Shown here: positions 20,040-28,899 of the stretch, in pieces
How the letters are laid out: each line of letters starts with the position of its first letter
Position numbering within the stretch: the first letter of the stretch is position 1
Assembly (NCBI RefSeq): GCF_947498635.1
Contig: NZ_CANMKV010000019.1
Location: 1 to 64,000 of the forward strand
Direction: 5' to 3'
DNA: 64,000 bases
Source: an uncultured Microbulbifer sp.
Lineage (GTDB): Bacteria; Pseudomonadota; Gammaproteobacteria; Pseudomonadales; Cellvibrionaceae
Position numbers and translations under genes: made by a program
The notes under the pieces: model-generated
The model's input: the letters and a program-made list of their open reading frames with translations, nothing else
Databases searched by the model: none
Told to the model about the DNA's origin: nothing

Positions 20040-20143
20040 ATTGGCCAAAAACGACTTGGGCCAAGTAGAAATAACCGGAGCGGATGCCTACATCCGCCGC
20101 CCAAAATAGCCCAAAGCGGGCACAGCTTTACAGGAGATTATTT

Positions 20144-20683
20144 ATGTCCACAACTCGCGATCACTGGAATTCAGTGAGTAAGGGCCTGCACTGGCTATTT
20201 GTACTTCTGCTACTAGCCGTATGGGGCGCTGTAGAACTGCACGAGTTCTTTGAACGCGGCGACCCTATGCGTGGCTGGTTTATGCGCCTGCACTTCTCCC
20301 TCGGAGTGGCGGTACTAATGCTGTTAACAATCCGCCTATATTGGCGCGCGCGCCACAAGCGCCCACAGCTCCAGGGCAGCTCCTGGCAAAAAGCGCTGTC
20401 CAGCCTAACCCACGGCGCCCTTTACTTAGTCCTACTGGCGATGCCCGTTTCCGGTATTGCCATGCGCCAATTGTTCGGCAGGGATACGGAATTTTTCGGC
20501 CTCTTCGCCATGCCCCGCCTGCTTGCGGAAAATTCTGACCTGGGCAAACAGCTCGCCTTTCTACATAAGGATGTACTGTGGCCGGCCCTGCTGATTCTCG
20601 TGGGGCTGCATATCGCCGCCGCCCTGTGGCACCACTTTATTATGCGCGACAGCACTCTGACCCGCATGCTGCCGCAGCGCTAG
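20144..20683 (+). CDS. Cytochrome b561 family protein
   Basis: A 179-residue inner-membrane di-heme cytochrome b of the CybB type, probably moving electrons from quinol to a periplasmic or O2/superoxide partner. Four transmembrane helices are visible, with candidate heme-ligating His residues in GLHWLFVLL, MRLHFSLGVA, LTHGALYLVL/FLHKDVLW and LILVGLHIAAALWHH. The start at ATG 20144 is preceded by caggag; an upstream in-frame ATG at 20084 lacks such a site. It stands alone between metR and a bidirectional terminator. Confidence 0.88.
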   Translation: MSTTRDHWNSVSKGLHWLFVLLLLAVWGAVELHEFFERGDPMRGWFMRLHFSLGVAVLMLLTIRLYWRARHKRPQLQGSSWQKALSSLTHGALYLVLLAMPVSGIAMRQLFGRDTEFFGLFAMPRLLAENSDLGKQLAFLHKDVLWPALLILVGLHIAAALWHHFIMRDSTLTRMLPQR

Positions 20684-20761
20684 GGACTAGGAAACCTAGG
20701 GGCGGAATGCCAGAAAGTGAAAAGGTGAACTGTGGGAAAACAATAAACCGACCGGTTTACT

Positions 20762-20797
20762 AAAAAAAACGGCGCAATTTGCGCCGTTTTTTTAGAG
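20762..20797. terminator. Bidirectional terminator, cytochrome b561 / deaD
   Basis: An A run, the GC-rich stem ggcgc / gcgcc within a longer inverted repeat, and a T run, between convergent genes. Confidence 0.9.
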
Positions 20798-20809
20798 CTG
20801 GGCGAAGGG

Positions 20810-22591
20810 TTACTCTCCGCTATTCTCCCGCTTAAACTTCGGCTTACCTTTGGGCTTTCCCTTTGGCTTGCCTTTGGGCTTCACTTTGGCGTTTGTCGCC
20901 GCTTCATCGAAACGGGCAATTTTCATCGGTCTCCCGGCCACCCGCACTTTTTTCAGGTGTTGGAATATCTCCTTGGGCATGCCTTCCGGGAGGTCCACCG
21001 TAGTGAAATCCGGATAAATCTCGATACGACCGATATAGGAGCTATCCAAGTCCACCTCATTGGCAATGGCACCGACAATACCACCCGGACGCACACCGTG
21101 CTCCCGCCCAACCTCGATACGATAACGCTGCAGGCCCTCATCGGGTGGCGGCATCTTATGGTCTTTTTCGAAGCTGTCTCTCTTGCGACGACGGCCTTCA
21201 AACTCATCGTCCCGCTCTCGCCTCTCCCTTTCCTTGCGCGGCTTGGACTCCTGCTCTTTGATCAGTAGAGGTTGGTCCCCCTGGGCCATAGAGGCCAGAG
21301 CTGCAGCGACATCCAGGGGATCCACTTCATTCTGGGCAAGGAATTCTTCTACCAACAAACGGTAGGGGGCCAGGTCGGTCTGGCCTTCCAATGTCGCGGT
21401 AATACGCTCGCGAAAACGCTGCATCCGTGCACTGTTAACAGCGTCTGCACTGGGCAGCTCAAGTTTCTCGATAGGCTTCTTGGTGGCCTTCTCGATAATA
21501 CGCAGCATGCGACGCTCGCGCGGTGCCACAAACAAGATGGCGTCGCCCTCACGGCCGGCGCGGCCGGTACGGCCAATACGGTGGATGTAGGCTTCGGTAT
21601 CGTAGGGGATGTCGTAGTTGATTACGTGACTGATCCGTCTCACATCCAGTCCGCGCGCCGCTACATCAGTGGCCACAACGATATCGAGCTTATTTTTCTT
21701 GAGCTTGTCGATCACGCCTTCGCGTAAATTTTGGGCCATATCGCCATTCAGGGCAGCACTGGCAAAGCCGCGCGCAGCCAGCTTATCGGCAAGCTCTACC
21801 GTGCTGTTTTTGGTGCGCACAAAAATAATAGTGGCATCAACTGGCTCCGCTTCTAGGATACGGGTCAACGCATCCAGCTTGTGCAAGCCGCCCACGGGCC
21901 AGTAGCGCTGGCGAATAGTCTCCGCAGTCTCCTGTTTGACACGGATCTTGACCTCAACGGGCTCGCGCAAGTGTTCGCGGGCGATCCGCGCAATTTCTTT
22001 CGGCATAGTGGCGGAGAACAGAGCGATCTGGCGCTCTTCGGGAATCTGCTCCAGTACCCACTGAACATCATCAATAAAGCCCATACGGAGCATTTCATCG
22101 GCCTCATCCAGCACCAGAGTGCTCAGGTTGGAGAGGTCAAGGGAGCCGCGACGCATATGATCCATCACTCGGCCGGGGGTGCCTACCACCAGCTGCACAC
22201 CGCGCTTCAGTTGTTGCATCTGGCCGCGGTAGTCCGCGCCACCATAGATTGGGGCCACGTGAAAGCCCTTCAGGTTAGAGGCATATGACTGGCAGGCCTC
22301 TGCTACTTGAATAGCCAGTTCACGGGTCGGTGCCAGAACCAAAGCTTGGGGACGGCGGTCTTTCAGGTCTAGCTTGGATAGCAGTGGCAGTGCAAACGCT
22401 GCGGTTTTGCCAGTGCCAGTCTGGGCCTGGCCCAGTACATCGCGGTTCTCCAACAGGGAGGGGATTGTCTGTGCCTGAATCGGAGAAGGGGTCTCATAGC
22501 CCAGTTTTTCAATGGCGGTGAGGATTTCAGGCGGCAGGCCCAGCTGGTCGAAGCCGGCCGGTTTTGGGGTATCGGTCATTTCGGAATTCAC
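20810..22591 (-). CDS. deaD: DEAD-box ATP-dependent RNA helicase, DeaD/CsdA type
   Basis: A 593-residue RNA helicase that remodels structured RNA during ribosome assembly, mRNA decay and cold growth. Motifs are in order: AQTGTGKT (Walker A), PTRELAIQV, VLDEADEML (DEAD), FSATMP, and HRIGRTGRAGREG. A DbpA-type RNA-binding domain follows (about 480-560, YRIEVGREHGVRPGGIVGAI) and the tail is a K-P-K-G-K repeat, as in DeaD. The frame begins at GTG 22591 with agg six bases upstream; ATG 22579 is an alternative. It lies just before the capsule locus on the same strand but is unlikely to belong to it. Confidence 0.95.
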   Translation of the reverse strand: MNSEMTDTPKPAGFDQLGLPPEILTAIEKLGYETPSPIQAQTIPSLLENRDVLGQAQTGTGKTAAFALPLLSKLDLKDRRPQALVLAPTRELAIQVAEACQSYASNLKGFHVAPIYGGADYRGQMQQLKRGVQLVVGTPGRVMDHMRRGSLDLSNLSTLVLDEADEMLRMGFIDDVQWVLEQIPEERQIALFSATMPKEIARIAREHLREPVEVKIRVKQETAETIRQRYWPVGGLHKLDALTRILEAEPVDATIIFVRTKNSTVELADKLAARGFASAALNGDMAQNLREGVIDKLKKNKLDIVVATDVAARGLDVRRISHVINYDIPYDTEAYIHRIGRTGRAGREGDAILFVAPRERRMLRIIEKATKKPIEKLELPSADAVNSARMQRFRERITATLEGQTDLAPYRLLVEEFLAQNEVDPLDVAAALASMAQGDQPLLIKEQESKPRKERERRERDDEFEGRRRKRDSFEKDHKMPPPDEGLQRYRIEVGREHGVRPGGIVGAIANEVDLDSSYIGRIEIYPDFTTVDLPEGMPKEIFQHLKKVRVAGRPMKIARFDEAATNAKVKPKGKPKGKPKGKPKFKRENSGE

Positions 22592-22803
22592 TTGAAGCCT
22601 AAGTCCCTGTCGCGGGACTGGAGCGGTGGGTCAAAAGGTCGCGCAGTCTAGCAGGTTAGGCGTCCCAGATCAGCCTATTTTTTAAGCAGGCGCCTCGACG
22701 ACCCCAGTCCTAAGCAACGCCATTCCTGTCCAGAGACTCTAGAAAAGAAAATAATAGCCCAGGGAAATAGCAGTAACAGCCATGAGAGGTGCCAGCCTGC
22801 ACG
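22592..22803. other. Intergenic region, capsule locus end to deaD
   Basis: 212 bases between the end of kpsS and the start of deaD, both on the minus strand. It should contain the deaD promoter and the end of the capsule transcript. No strong hairpin with T run was seen for kpsS. Confidence 0.35.
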
Positions 22804-24045
22804 CTAGCCTACATCGACCTTTGCCGGCAAAGGCACCGGGGGAATACGGCCTTGAGTGGCGGCCTCCTGTAAATGGGCACAAACCCCGGCGACCGTATTT
22901 CCGATATTTCTGGAGAAGCTGCCATCCACCTGGGTACGTTCATACAGGTATGTGCGAAAGCGCCGAAAAAACCCTTTATCCACTGGTTCCGCTTTAACCC
23001 AGAAGCTGGAGAGGGTCCCCTGGTGCGTCAGGCCTGGCAAGTCGTAGATACAGCGCCCCAGCACCTTGGTGGGAACTCCGTGCAATAGGGCTGAAATACC
23101 CACGGTGCTATTGATGGTCACGACTCCCCTAGCGTGATCCAACAAGGTGGGCAGGTGTAAATCGTGACAATACATCACTCGCCCACTGATCTGGTAGCGG
23201 ACCTCAAGCACGTCAATCAGCTTCTTATAGTGACAAAAGCCTCGATCCATTGGATGGTGCTTGATCACCATCATTGTGTCCTGCGGTGCATCCCGAGCGA
23301 AGCATTTCAGTGCGATATCAATTGCATTCTCAATAGAGAGCAGGTCGGAGTGTTCACGCAACTGGAAATCATCACGGGTTTGCAGAGGGAACAAAAAGAA
23401 ACGGCCGCTGAACGCCCGAGTTAATTGGCTCGTAAGCTTGCGTTCGGTGAACTGATAAAGTCCCTTGCGGTAAAGGCTCCTGAGCCAACAACCGCCTTCA
23501 TGCAACCAACTGCGATTACGATGATGACGGTAGTGAGGAAACTCAGGCCGGGCAAGGCGCATCGCCAGGTAATAACCAATCGCAAAATACGCCCGGTGCC
23601 AAAATGTATGACCAATAGGCAAGCCTGGGGCTCGATTGTTGGGCCGATAATGATCAATTGCCTGCCTGGACCAATCTGTGGTGGAGAAAGCATTGACGCC
23701 TCCCCATTCCATAGTCACAAAATCCGGTCGCAAATAGCCTTCTTCAAAAACACAAAATGCGATATCCAAAGATTCACACACTTTCTTGGCAATAGTATGA
23801 AAGCGTCGACAATCGCCATAGGCAAAAACCATGTCAACTTGTTGCTCAGAGAGATAGCGATGGAAAAATTCCGCCCAATCAGCTTCACGGCCGGTGAAAT
23901 CTACTTGATGATCTGCACGGCCGAAAAAGCGATCACCGCCATTGAAATTGATCTTGTGAGTGACCAGACCATGCTGTGAGAGCCTTTTTGCCAACTCGGC
24001 AAAGAAAGGCCCATGCGGCCCCTGTAAAAATAGTGCCACAGACAT
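22804..24045 (-). CDS. kpsS: Capsule polysaccharide protein KpsS (beta-Kdo transferase)
   Basis: KpsS acts with KpsC in the cytosol to build the poly-beta-Kdo linker on lyso-phosphatidylglycerol that anchors ABC-exported capsules. The 413-residue protein shows family landmarks: FLQGPHGPFFAELAKRL at the start, FEEGYLRPDFVTME, IKHHPMDRG and TINSTVGISALLHG. Length matches KpsS. It is the last gene of the long minus-strand locus, separated by 679 bases from the dioxygenase gene before it, as kpsS is often kept near kpsC at a locus edge. Confidence 0.92.
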   Translation of the reverse strand: MSVALFLQGPHGPFFAELAKRLSQHGLVTHKINFNGGDRFFGRADHQVDFTGREADWAEFFHRYLSEQQVDMVFAYGDCRRFHTIAKKVCESLDIAFCVFEEGYLRPDFVTMEWGGVNAFSTTDWSRQAIDHYRPNNRAPGLPIGHTFWHRAYFAIGYYLAMRLARPEFPHYRHHRNRSWLHEGGCWLRSLYRKGLYQFTERKLTSQLTRAFSGRFFLFPLQTRDDFQLREHSDLLSIENAIDIALKCFARDAPQDTMMVIKHHPMDRGFCHYKKLIDVLEVRYQISGRVMYCHDLHLPTLLDHARGVVTINSTVGISALLHGVPTKVLGRCIYDLPGLTHQGTLSSFWVKAEPVDKGFFRRFRTYLYERTQVDGSFSRNIGNTVAGVCAHLQEAATQGRIPPVPLPAKVDVG

Positions 24046-24724
24046 GAATTGGCCTACCCCCGAATCTCAGTAGATGATTGCATTAAAGTTCGACAAATGA
24101 ACATAAAATATACGATTTTGAATCCACTCAATAGCCATCATAAATAAAAGCTGACTAAGTCATGCCGCTTGGAAAGACCCTGCCCCAACCGAGGTGATAT
24201 ACCAAAAATTACTAGGCTAAGGGCAAATTGTATGAAAGCGGAATAACTATAGACCCTAAGGTAGTCATCCAAGCGCTAACATTCCAACAAGGCTTCTTCG
24301 AGCAGGTATATTGATGCCGACTAAGACCGAAAAAGCTATTTTCAAGCATCTGAAAAAAATCCGACAAAATAGCACAGGACTCAGAAAGTAGAGACAGCTA
24401 TAAAATTGACTCACCAAAAGATAAAAAAGGGACGTTAAAGGATGTTTGATTCTTTATTTTAAAATTCCAACCAACAGATTGCCCCACCCAACTGTACCGG
24501 TATTACATCCTAAAGCCCGCCATTTTATGCGATAAAGAAAAATATGCCAGTACAGCCTATTACAGCTCCTCAAACACAGGTCTCAGGCCAACCAGCGCAG
24601 CTATGCGCCAGTTAGTCTTCTCCAGCAAGAAGACAACAGCCCTTTTGTATCTACCTTTGAGGAAAAATAGACTAACAGAATTAAGTGATTAGGGCCGCAG
24701 CCATTGCATCGAGCCTCCGCAGAC
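24046..24724. other. AT-rich spacer upstream of kpsS
   Basis: 679 bases with no convincing frame. Likely contains a promoter for kpsS, since the distance is too long for simple coupling. A stretch at 24244-24264 looks by chance like the conserved helix of 23S rRNA but its flanks do not match. Confidence 0.35.
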
Positions 24725-25786
24725 TCAAGTATTACTGGAGGATTCTTCACGATCAGTACGATTAAGAGCGCCATAATAATTTCTCTGCTCCCCCCCCTTT
24801 GTCTTTCGATGATCAATCCTTATCAGTGCCTTCTTCCAGACCCACTCAAATACGCGCGCCGTTGACTCTGGGAAAGGCGTAAATAAAGGATTAAATGGGT
24901 TGTCTCTAGCCTGCATCCACACGGTCATACGATGTGAAGGCTTCTTGGCTGAGCCACGGCAGTGAAACCCGTAAACATTACCAATTAAAAGGGTATTTTT
25001 CGGAACATATAACTTCTTTGCTTCATAACCCATTTCCGTCAAATCTTCCGCACCAACACGAAACGAGCCATCCCAATAACGCCCAGGTGTGCGCTCAGGG
25101 CCCCTCCTGCATGACTCCAGACTCTGCCGATATTCCCACTTTAGTCGCTTCCATGTGAGTCGATTAGAGCCAGGCACATAGACGTATGGACCATTATTAT
25201 CCGATGTATCGTCCATATACAGCCAAGCTTTCACACATGGATGGAAGGTATCTGCATGCAAATCCCGTTGCGGATCAGGGCGCGGATTTACATTGGCATG
25301 ATTACAGAGATTTTCAATATAAAAGAGTGGTGGTCGATTCTTTGACGAGCAATAACGCATCAATCGAGTCAGGCGTTTATTCGAGTATAATCTTTGAAAA
25401 ATAGGCGCTTTTTTTCTCTCATTGGAATCCATAAAGATGCGCTGGGTGACGGTAGTACCTTCAATGATTTCCCTGATCGGAGCTTTTAGATTAACTAACT
25501 CCCGAGATAAGCCTTCAAATTCACCCGGGGACAGGAAGTCTCTCTTAATCAAATAGCCATTACGAATAAATGCACGGCGATCCACAGAAGAGACCAGTGG
25601 CGACAATAGAATTAAGCGAAATCTAAAAAGTAGATGCGCCAGAATAACCCTAGTCACATGTAATCCACATCGATTCAGCAGGTGGCTGCCCAACAAAGGG
25701 TTATTCTTAAAACTTTTCCCCCAGCTAAACAGCTCCAATATCCACTTTGGAATTTTCCAAGTTAGCCCAACCACTGAACGCCACAT
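24725..25786 (-). CDS. PhyH-family Fe(II)/2-oxoglutarate dioxygenase, 353 aa
   Basis: A phytanoyl-CoA dioxygenase-like oxygenase. The iron-binding HxD is seen in DLHADTFHPCVKAWLYMDD, followed by the usual GPYVYVPGSNRLT, and the distal His with the 2-oxoglutarate-binding Arg in VYGFHCRGSAKKPSHRMTVW. Roughly the first 70 residues are hydrophobic and basic with a possible membrane-associated segment (VILAHLLFRFRLILLSPLV). It lies between kpsC and kpsS, so it probably hydroxylates a sugar or lipid part of the capsule or its anchor (inference). A run of eight G (coding strand) lies at codon 330, near the C-terminus. Confidence 0.85.
   Translation of the reverse strand: MWRSVVGLTWKIPKWILELFSWGKSFKNNPLLGSHLLNRCGLHVTRVILAHLLFRFRLILLSPLVSSVDRRAFIRNGYLIKRDFLSPGEFEGLSRELVNLKAPIREIIEGTTVTQRIFMDSNERKKAPIFQRLYSNKRLTRLMRYCSSKNRPPLFYIENLCNHANVNPRPDPQRDLHADTFHPCVKAWLYMDDTSDNNGPYVYVPGSNRLTWKRLKWEYRQSLESCRRGPERTPGRYWDGSFRVGAEDLTEMGYEAKKLYVPKNTLLIGNVYGFHCRGSAKKPSHRMTVWMQARDNPFNPLFTPFPESTARVFEWVWKKALIRIDHRKTKGGEQRNYYGALNRTDREESSSNT
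24790..24797 (-). repeat. G8 homopolymer tract in PhyH-like gene
   Basis: Eight consecutive C on the plus strand, coding Gly-Gly at about codon 330 of 353. Slippage would change only the last 20-odd residues. Confidence 0.8.
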
Positions 25787-25918
25787 AACTGTCTCCCAAA
25801 GCAGGGGCTAATTCACATAGAAAACGCTAAGTACAACCATGATCGAACTAATGGTTGCCCCCATCTAAAAGATGGACACATACAGCCACCATTAAATTAT
25901 CCCTGCAAAATAAGTCCC

Positions 25919-27970
25919 TTAATATTTTAAAAAAACATTCCGATACCAGCGATACGCCTTGAACAAAACGCCCCTATTCCGGTTAACTTTGCGATCCATC
26001 TGCAGAAGCTCCACAGTGGTTTCCGCATCAATAAACTCGCCAGAACTTGGATCCACATAGACAGGGTAAAGAAGTAGAGCACCTGCTATCAACTGATCCA
26101 AACTCAAAGTGCGCTGTCGACGAAACTTAAAGGCCTGTAAATCTAGATTGTGGAATTCACGATCAACCAAGAGTGTATCTTCAGAAAGCCCCCACCCGGC
26201 ATAAAATGGTAATCCATAGGTCACCACTTTAATCCCTCGCAATAATGCCTCAAAACCACAAAGGGAACTCAACGTATGTACTTCATCAACTTTATCCAGC
26301 AGTAGGGAAATATCCCCCTGCTCGATTATTGTGTCGTACTGTGATTCTGCCCCTACCGGTAAAGCCCCCGTGCGCGCACCGGTAACAACATCCGGATGGG
26401 GTTTATAGATAATATGAGCATTGGGATACTTCGCCCTTACTCGCTGCAACAATGAAAAATTGCTTTTAATCACTGGAGAACCGTAGGCAATGGATGCATC
26501 GCTCTCCACCTGACCAGGAATTAAAATTTTCGTCTTATTCTGGGGGAAACACAAATCCATTGGCCGTCCTGAACCACCAATATTGTATTTGGTCACCCTA
26601 TTAACCACCAACAACTCACGGAGCTTTTTAGCTTTAAACAAAATATCTGGTGAGAAATTCGTGGTACCGAGCAGGACTTCCAGATCGTTAGGGTGCCTCG
26701 CATCAAAGTAGATACCTTGAGCATCCAGGACCAGGGAACTAGGCGCAACTAGATCAGCACCCAGGCCTACCGAGCGCAAGAAGCCATCCTCAATCCGCCA
26801 TAATTTAATTTGGGATTCTTCACATTTATCAATTAAAGTCTTAGTAATCCGACTGGCCCAAATTAAAATATTAGTGCCTGAGTTAACTGCAGATATCTTT
26901 TTTCCTGATTTGGAAAAATCAATTTTAGCTTTATCTCCTACAAAATAAGGAATAAAACTTCGTTTCCAAGGAGAAAACCCAATACCCAGCCAAAACCCCT
27001 GGAAACGTTGCCTCTGCCTCTTTTGCTCTATGATAAGAGCTAATGTATCCTCAAATGCACATTGTCGACCGGTATAAGGGTTAATATAGCGGCAATAACG
27101 CAGATACGCCGCGCAGAATATCTCAGTTAAAGTCCGAGATACATTGCGCCGCACAATAGACTGGCGATCCTTTGTCAGCCCCCAACCCGAATAAAAGGGT
27201 ACACCAAAGCAATGTACCTCTTTACCCGCAATAAGTGCATCAAAGCCCAGCTGACTGGTAACTACGTAAACCTTGTCAACGCAATCAAAAATCGACCATG
27301 GAGAAAGATCCGTTGCAATAACCCTACAGCCATTTTTCTCTGCGAGAGACTTCAAATACCCAGATTTTTTCCCTGCAACGACATCTGGATGTATTTTTAC
27401 ATAGATCTCGGCCTGCGGATTTTCCTCAATCGCACTCTGTAGCATCTCATGGAAATGGCGCTCGGAAGCCAACCCGGCACTGACCGAAATATCCCCATAG
27501 GTCTGGTCCACTACCAGAACCGCTGGAGGATTGCCGGGTATATCCAGAGGATTATCATCAGAATTATTATATTTACACAAGCGGTGTGTACGTAAGAGAT
27601 TCAATCCGCTAACTGCCCGACTTAATTCCTCCGCACTAAAATCGCGCTCTCTGATCAGGGTCTCCAAATCGCTTGGACGCGAGGCATCATAATAGATACC
27701 ACTGTAATCTACCGCTAAACTATGCGTTTGCGCCCCTTCGACCCCAAGGCCAACAGAGCGCAGAAATCCATCCTCTATAGAAAAATAGGGAAGACCCGCT
27801 CGATAAGCGATTCGCTGCGCTTTAACTGCTGTTGCCTTGAGTCCCCAGCCAACCATTTTACCGACAGCTTTACCTGGCCTTGCAGCCACATACTGACATT
27901 TACCACCAATAAAACTTTCCAGAAAACGCATTTGCCGGAGGCCTAATGAACAGTGCCCAACTACAAGCAT
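25919..27970 (-). CDS. kpsC: Capsule polysaccharide protein KpsC (two-module beta-Kdo transferase)
   Basis: A 683-residue cytosolic enzyme that alternates beta-2,4 and beta-2,7 Kdo additions to form the capsule linker. Two homologous halves are evident: EDGFLRSVGLG occurs at about residue 70 and again near 400, each followed by GIYYDA / GIYFDA, and each half ends in KIHPDVV..GK / YKPHPDVVTGA and a GFDALI / GFEALL segment. This duplicated arrangement is diagnostic of KpsC. The ATG overlaps the last 10 bases of the upstream glycosyltransferase gene, indicating translational coupling. Confidence 0.95.
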   Translation of the reverse strand: MLVVGHCSLGLRQMRFLESFIGGKCQYVAARPGKAVGKMVGWGLKATAVKAQRIAYRAGLPYFSIEDGFLRSVGLGVEGAQTHSLAVDYSGIYYDASRPSDLETLIRERDFSAEELSRAVSGLNLLRTHRLCKYNNSDDNPLDIPGNPPAVLVVDQTYGDISVSAGLASERHFHEMLQSAIEENPQAEIYVKIHPDVVAGKKSGYLKSLAEKNGCRVIATDLSPWSIFDCVDKVYVVTSQLGFDALIAGKEVHCFGVPFYSGWGLTKDRQSIVRRNVSRTLTEIFCAAYLRYCRYINPYTGRQCAFEDTLALIIEQKRQRQRFQGFWLGIGFSPWKRSFIPYFVGDKAKIDFSKSGKKISAVNSGTNILIWASRITKTLIDKCEESQIKLWRIEDGFLRSVGLGADLVAPSSLVLDAQGIYFDARHPNDLEVLLGTTNFSPDILFKAKKLRELLVVNRVTKYNIGGSGRPMDLCFPQNKTKILIPGQVESDASIAYGSPVIKSNFSLLQRVRAKYPNAHIIYKPHPDVVTGARTGALPVGAESQYDTIIEQGDISLLLDKVDEVHTLSSLCGFEALLRGIKVVTYGLPFYAGWGLSEDTLLVDREFHNLDLQAFKFRRQRTLSLDQLIAGALLLYPVYVDPSSGEFIDAETTVELLQMDRKVNRNRGVLFKAYRWYRNVFLKY

Positions 27971-28893
27971 TTTTTTGCCCCATGGAATAGCTTTTCCCGC
28001 AAAGCGTCATCACTAGCCAGCTGTAAGATGGCATCCACCCAGACCGATGACCGCATGGGTAACAAAAGTCCATTCTCCCGATGACGAATCACCCTGCCGT
28101 AAATATCACCCTCTGCATAGATACCCACGGCACCCGCCTGAGTGATATCGAAAAACTTGGTGTGCGACCTAGCTCGATTGAAGGGCCTATTTAACAGCGG
28201 AGCTAATCCTATAGTCCGCCCTGGCTTTTGTACCATGGCTAAATAAGTTGGCCATTTCATTGGGTGCAATACTTGCACCCGTGGAATGTTTCGAAAGAGT
28301 CGATTTATACTGCCATCACCGATAATCTCAAAACTCAAGTTCTGGTTTTGCTCGTTTACTTGTCGAATGATTGGATATAGCCAGTTAGCATCGTCTAAGT
28401 GCGATGCGGAACCATGATAAAAAATAGAAATTGATTGGTCAGCACTCAAATCTAGTGGTTCTGCCGGTAATAATTTCGGAGACCAATGGCTATATTTATT
28501 TTGCAAAAACGGCGTTGAAACCAATAATTGCGCACCAATAGATTTTAACCAACGTTGCTTAGACCAGCTATAACGCAGTATTTTTGCTTGATATCGGAGA
28601 GGCATCCGAGAAAAAGCCGACCAGTCTAATAAATCATCGTCAATAAATATGGACACACCAGACAATTGGTTAAGGTTTTGCTGTACGAGCAATTGCCACT
28701 TACGAGGGATATAGCGCACAAAGATGAGCTCAACTCCTTTGAGGTCATTTACCTTGGGCAGATCAGAAAACGTCAAACGTTTAGCACTGACCCCCAGCTT
28801 ACGCAAGTAAGGGAGAACAAAATAATCTGTAGAAGGATTGGGCCCCTCCTCCACAATCATCCAGCGGTTGATTAATTCCAAATCGGACTCCAA
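27961..28893 (-). CDS. GT-B-fold glycosyltransferase, 310 aa
   Basis: Probably a cytosolic glycosyltransferase of GT-B fold, shortened relative to the usual 350-400 residues. The C-terminal half contains ISIFYHGSASHLDDANWL, FEIIGDG, IGLAPLLNRPFNRARSHTKFFD and GAVGIYAEGDIYGRVIRHRENGLLL, typical of the donor-binding domain and its ENG loop. The longest frame begins with TTG at 28893; an ATG at 28860 is the alternative, and neither has a strong ribosome-binding site. It overlaps kpsC and follows the SLC13 gene closely. Acceptor and donor are not predictable. Confidence 0.72.
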   Translation of the reverse strand: MESDLELINRWMIVEEGPNPSTDYFVLPYLRKLGVSAKRLTFSDLPKVNDLKGVELIFVRYIPRKWQLLVQQNLNQLSGVSIFIDDDLLDWSAFSRMPLRYQAKILRYSWSKQRWLKSIGAQLLVSTPFLQNKYSHWSPKLLPAEPLDLSADQSISIFYHGSASHLDDANWLYPIIRQVNEQNQNLSFEIIGDGSINRLFRNIPRVQVLHPMKWPTYLAMVQKPGRTIGLAPLLNRPFNRARSHTKFFDITQAGAVGIYAEGDIYGRVIRHRENGLLLPMRSSVWVDAILQLASDDALREKLFHGAKKCL

Positions 28894-28899
28894 CAGAAA

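Noticed and set aside
24244..24264. Stretch resembling the conserved 23S rRNA segment around ctaaggtag
   Set aside because: Only about 20 bases resemble it, with a gap and mismatches, and neither flank continues as rRNA.
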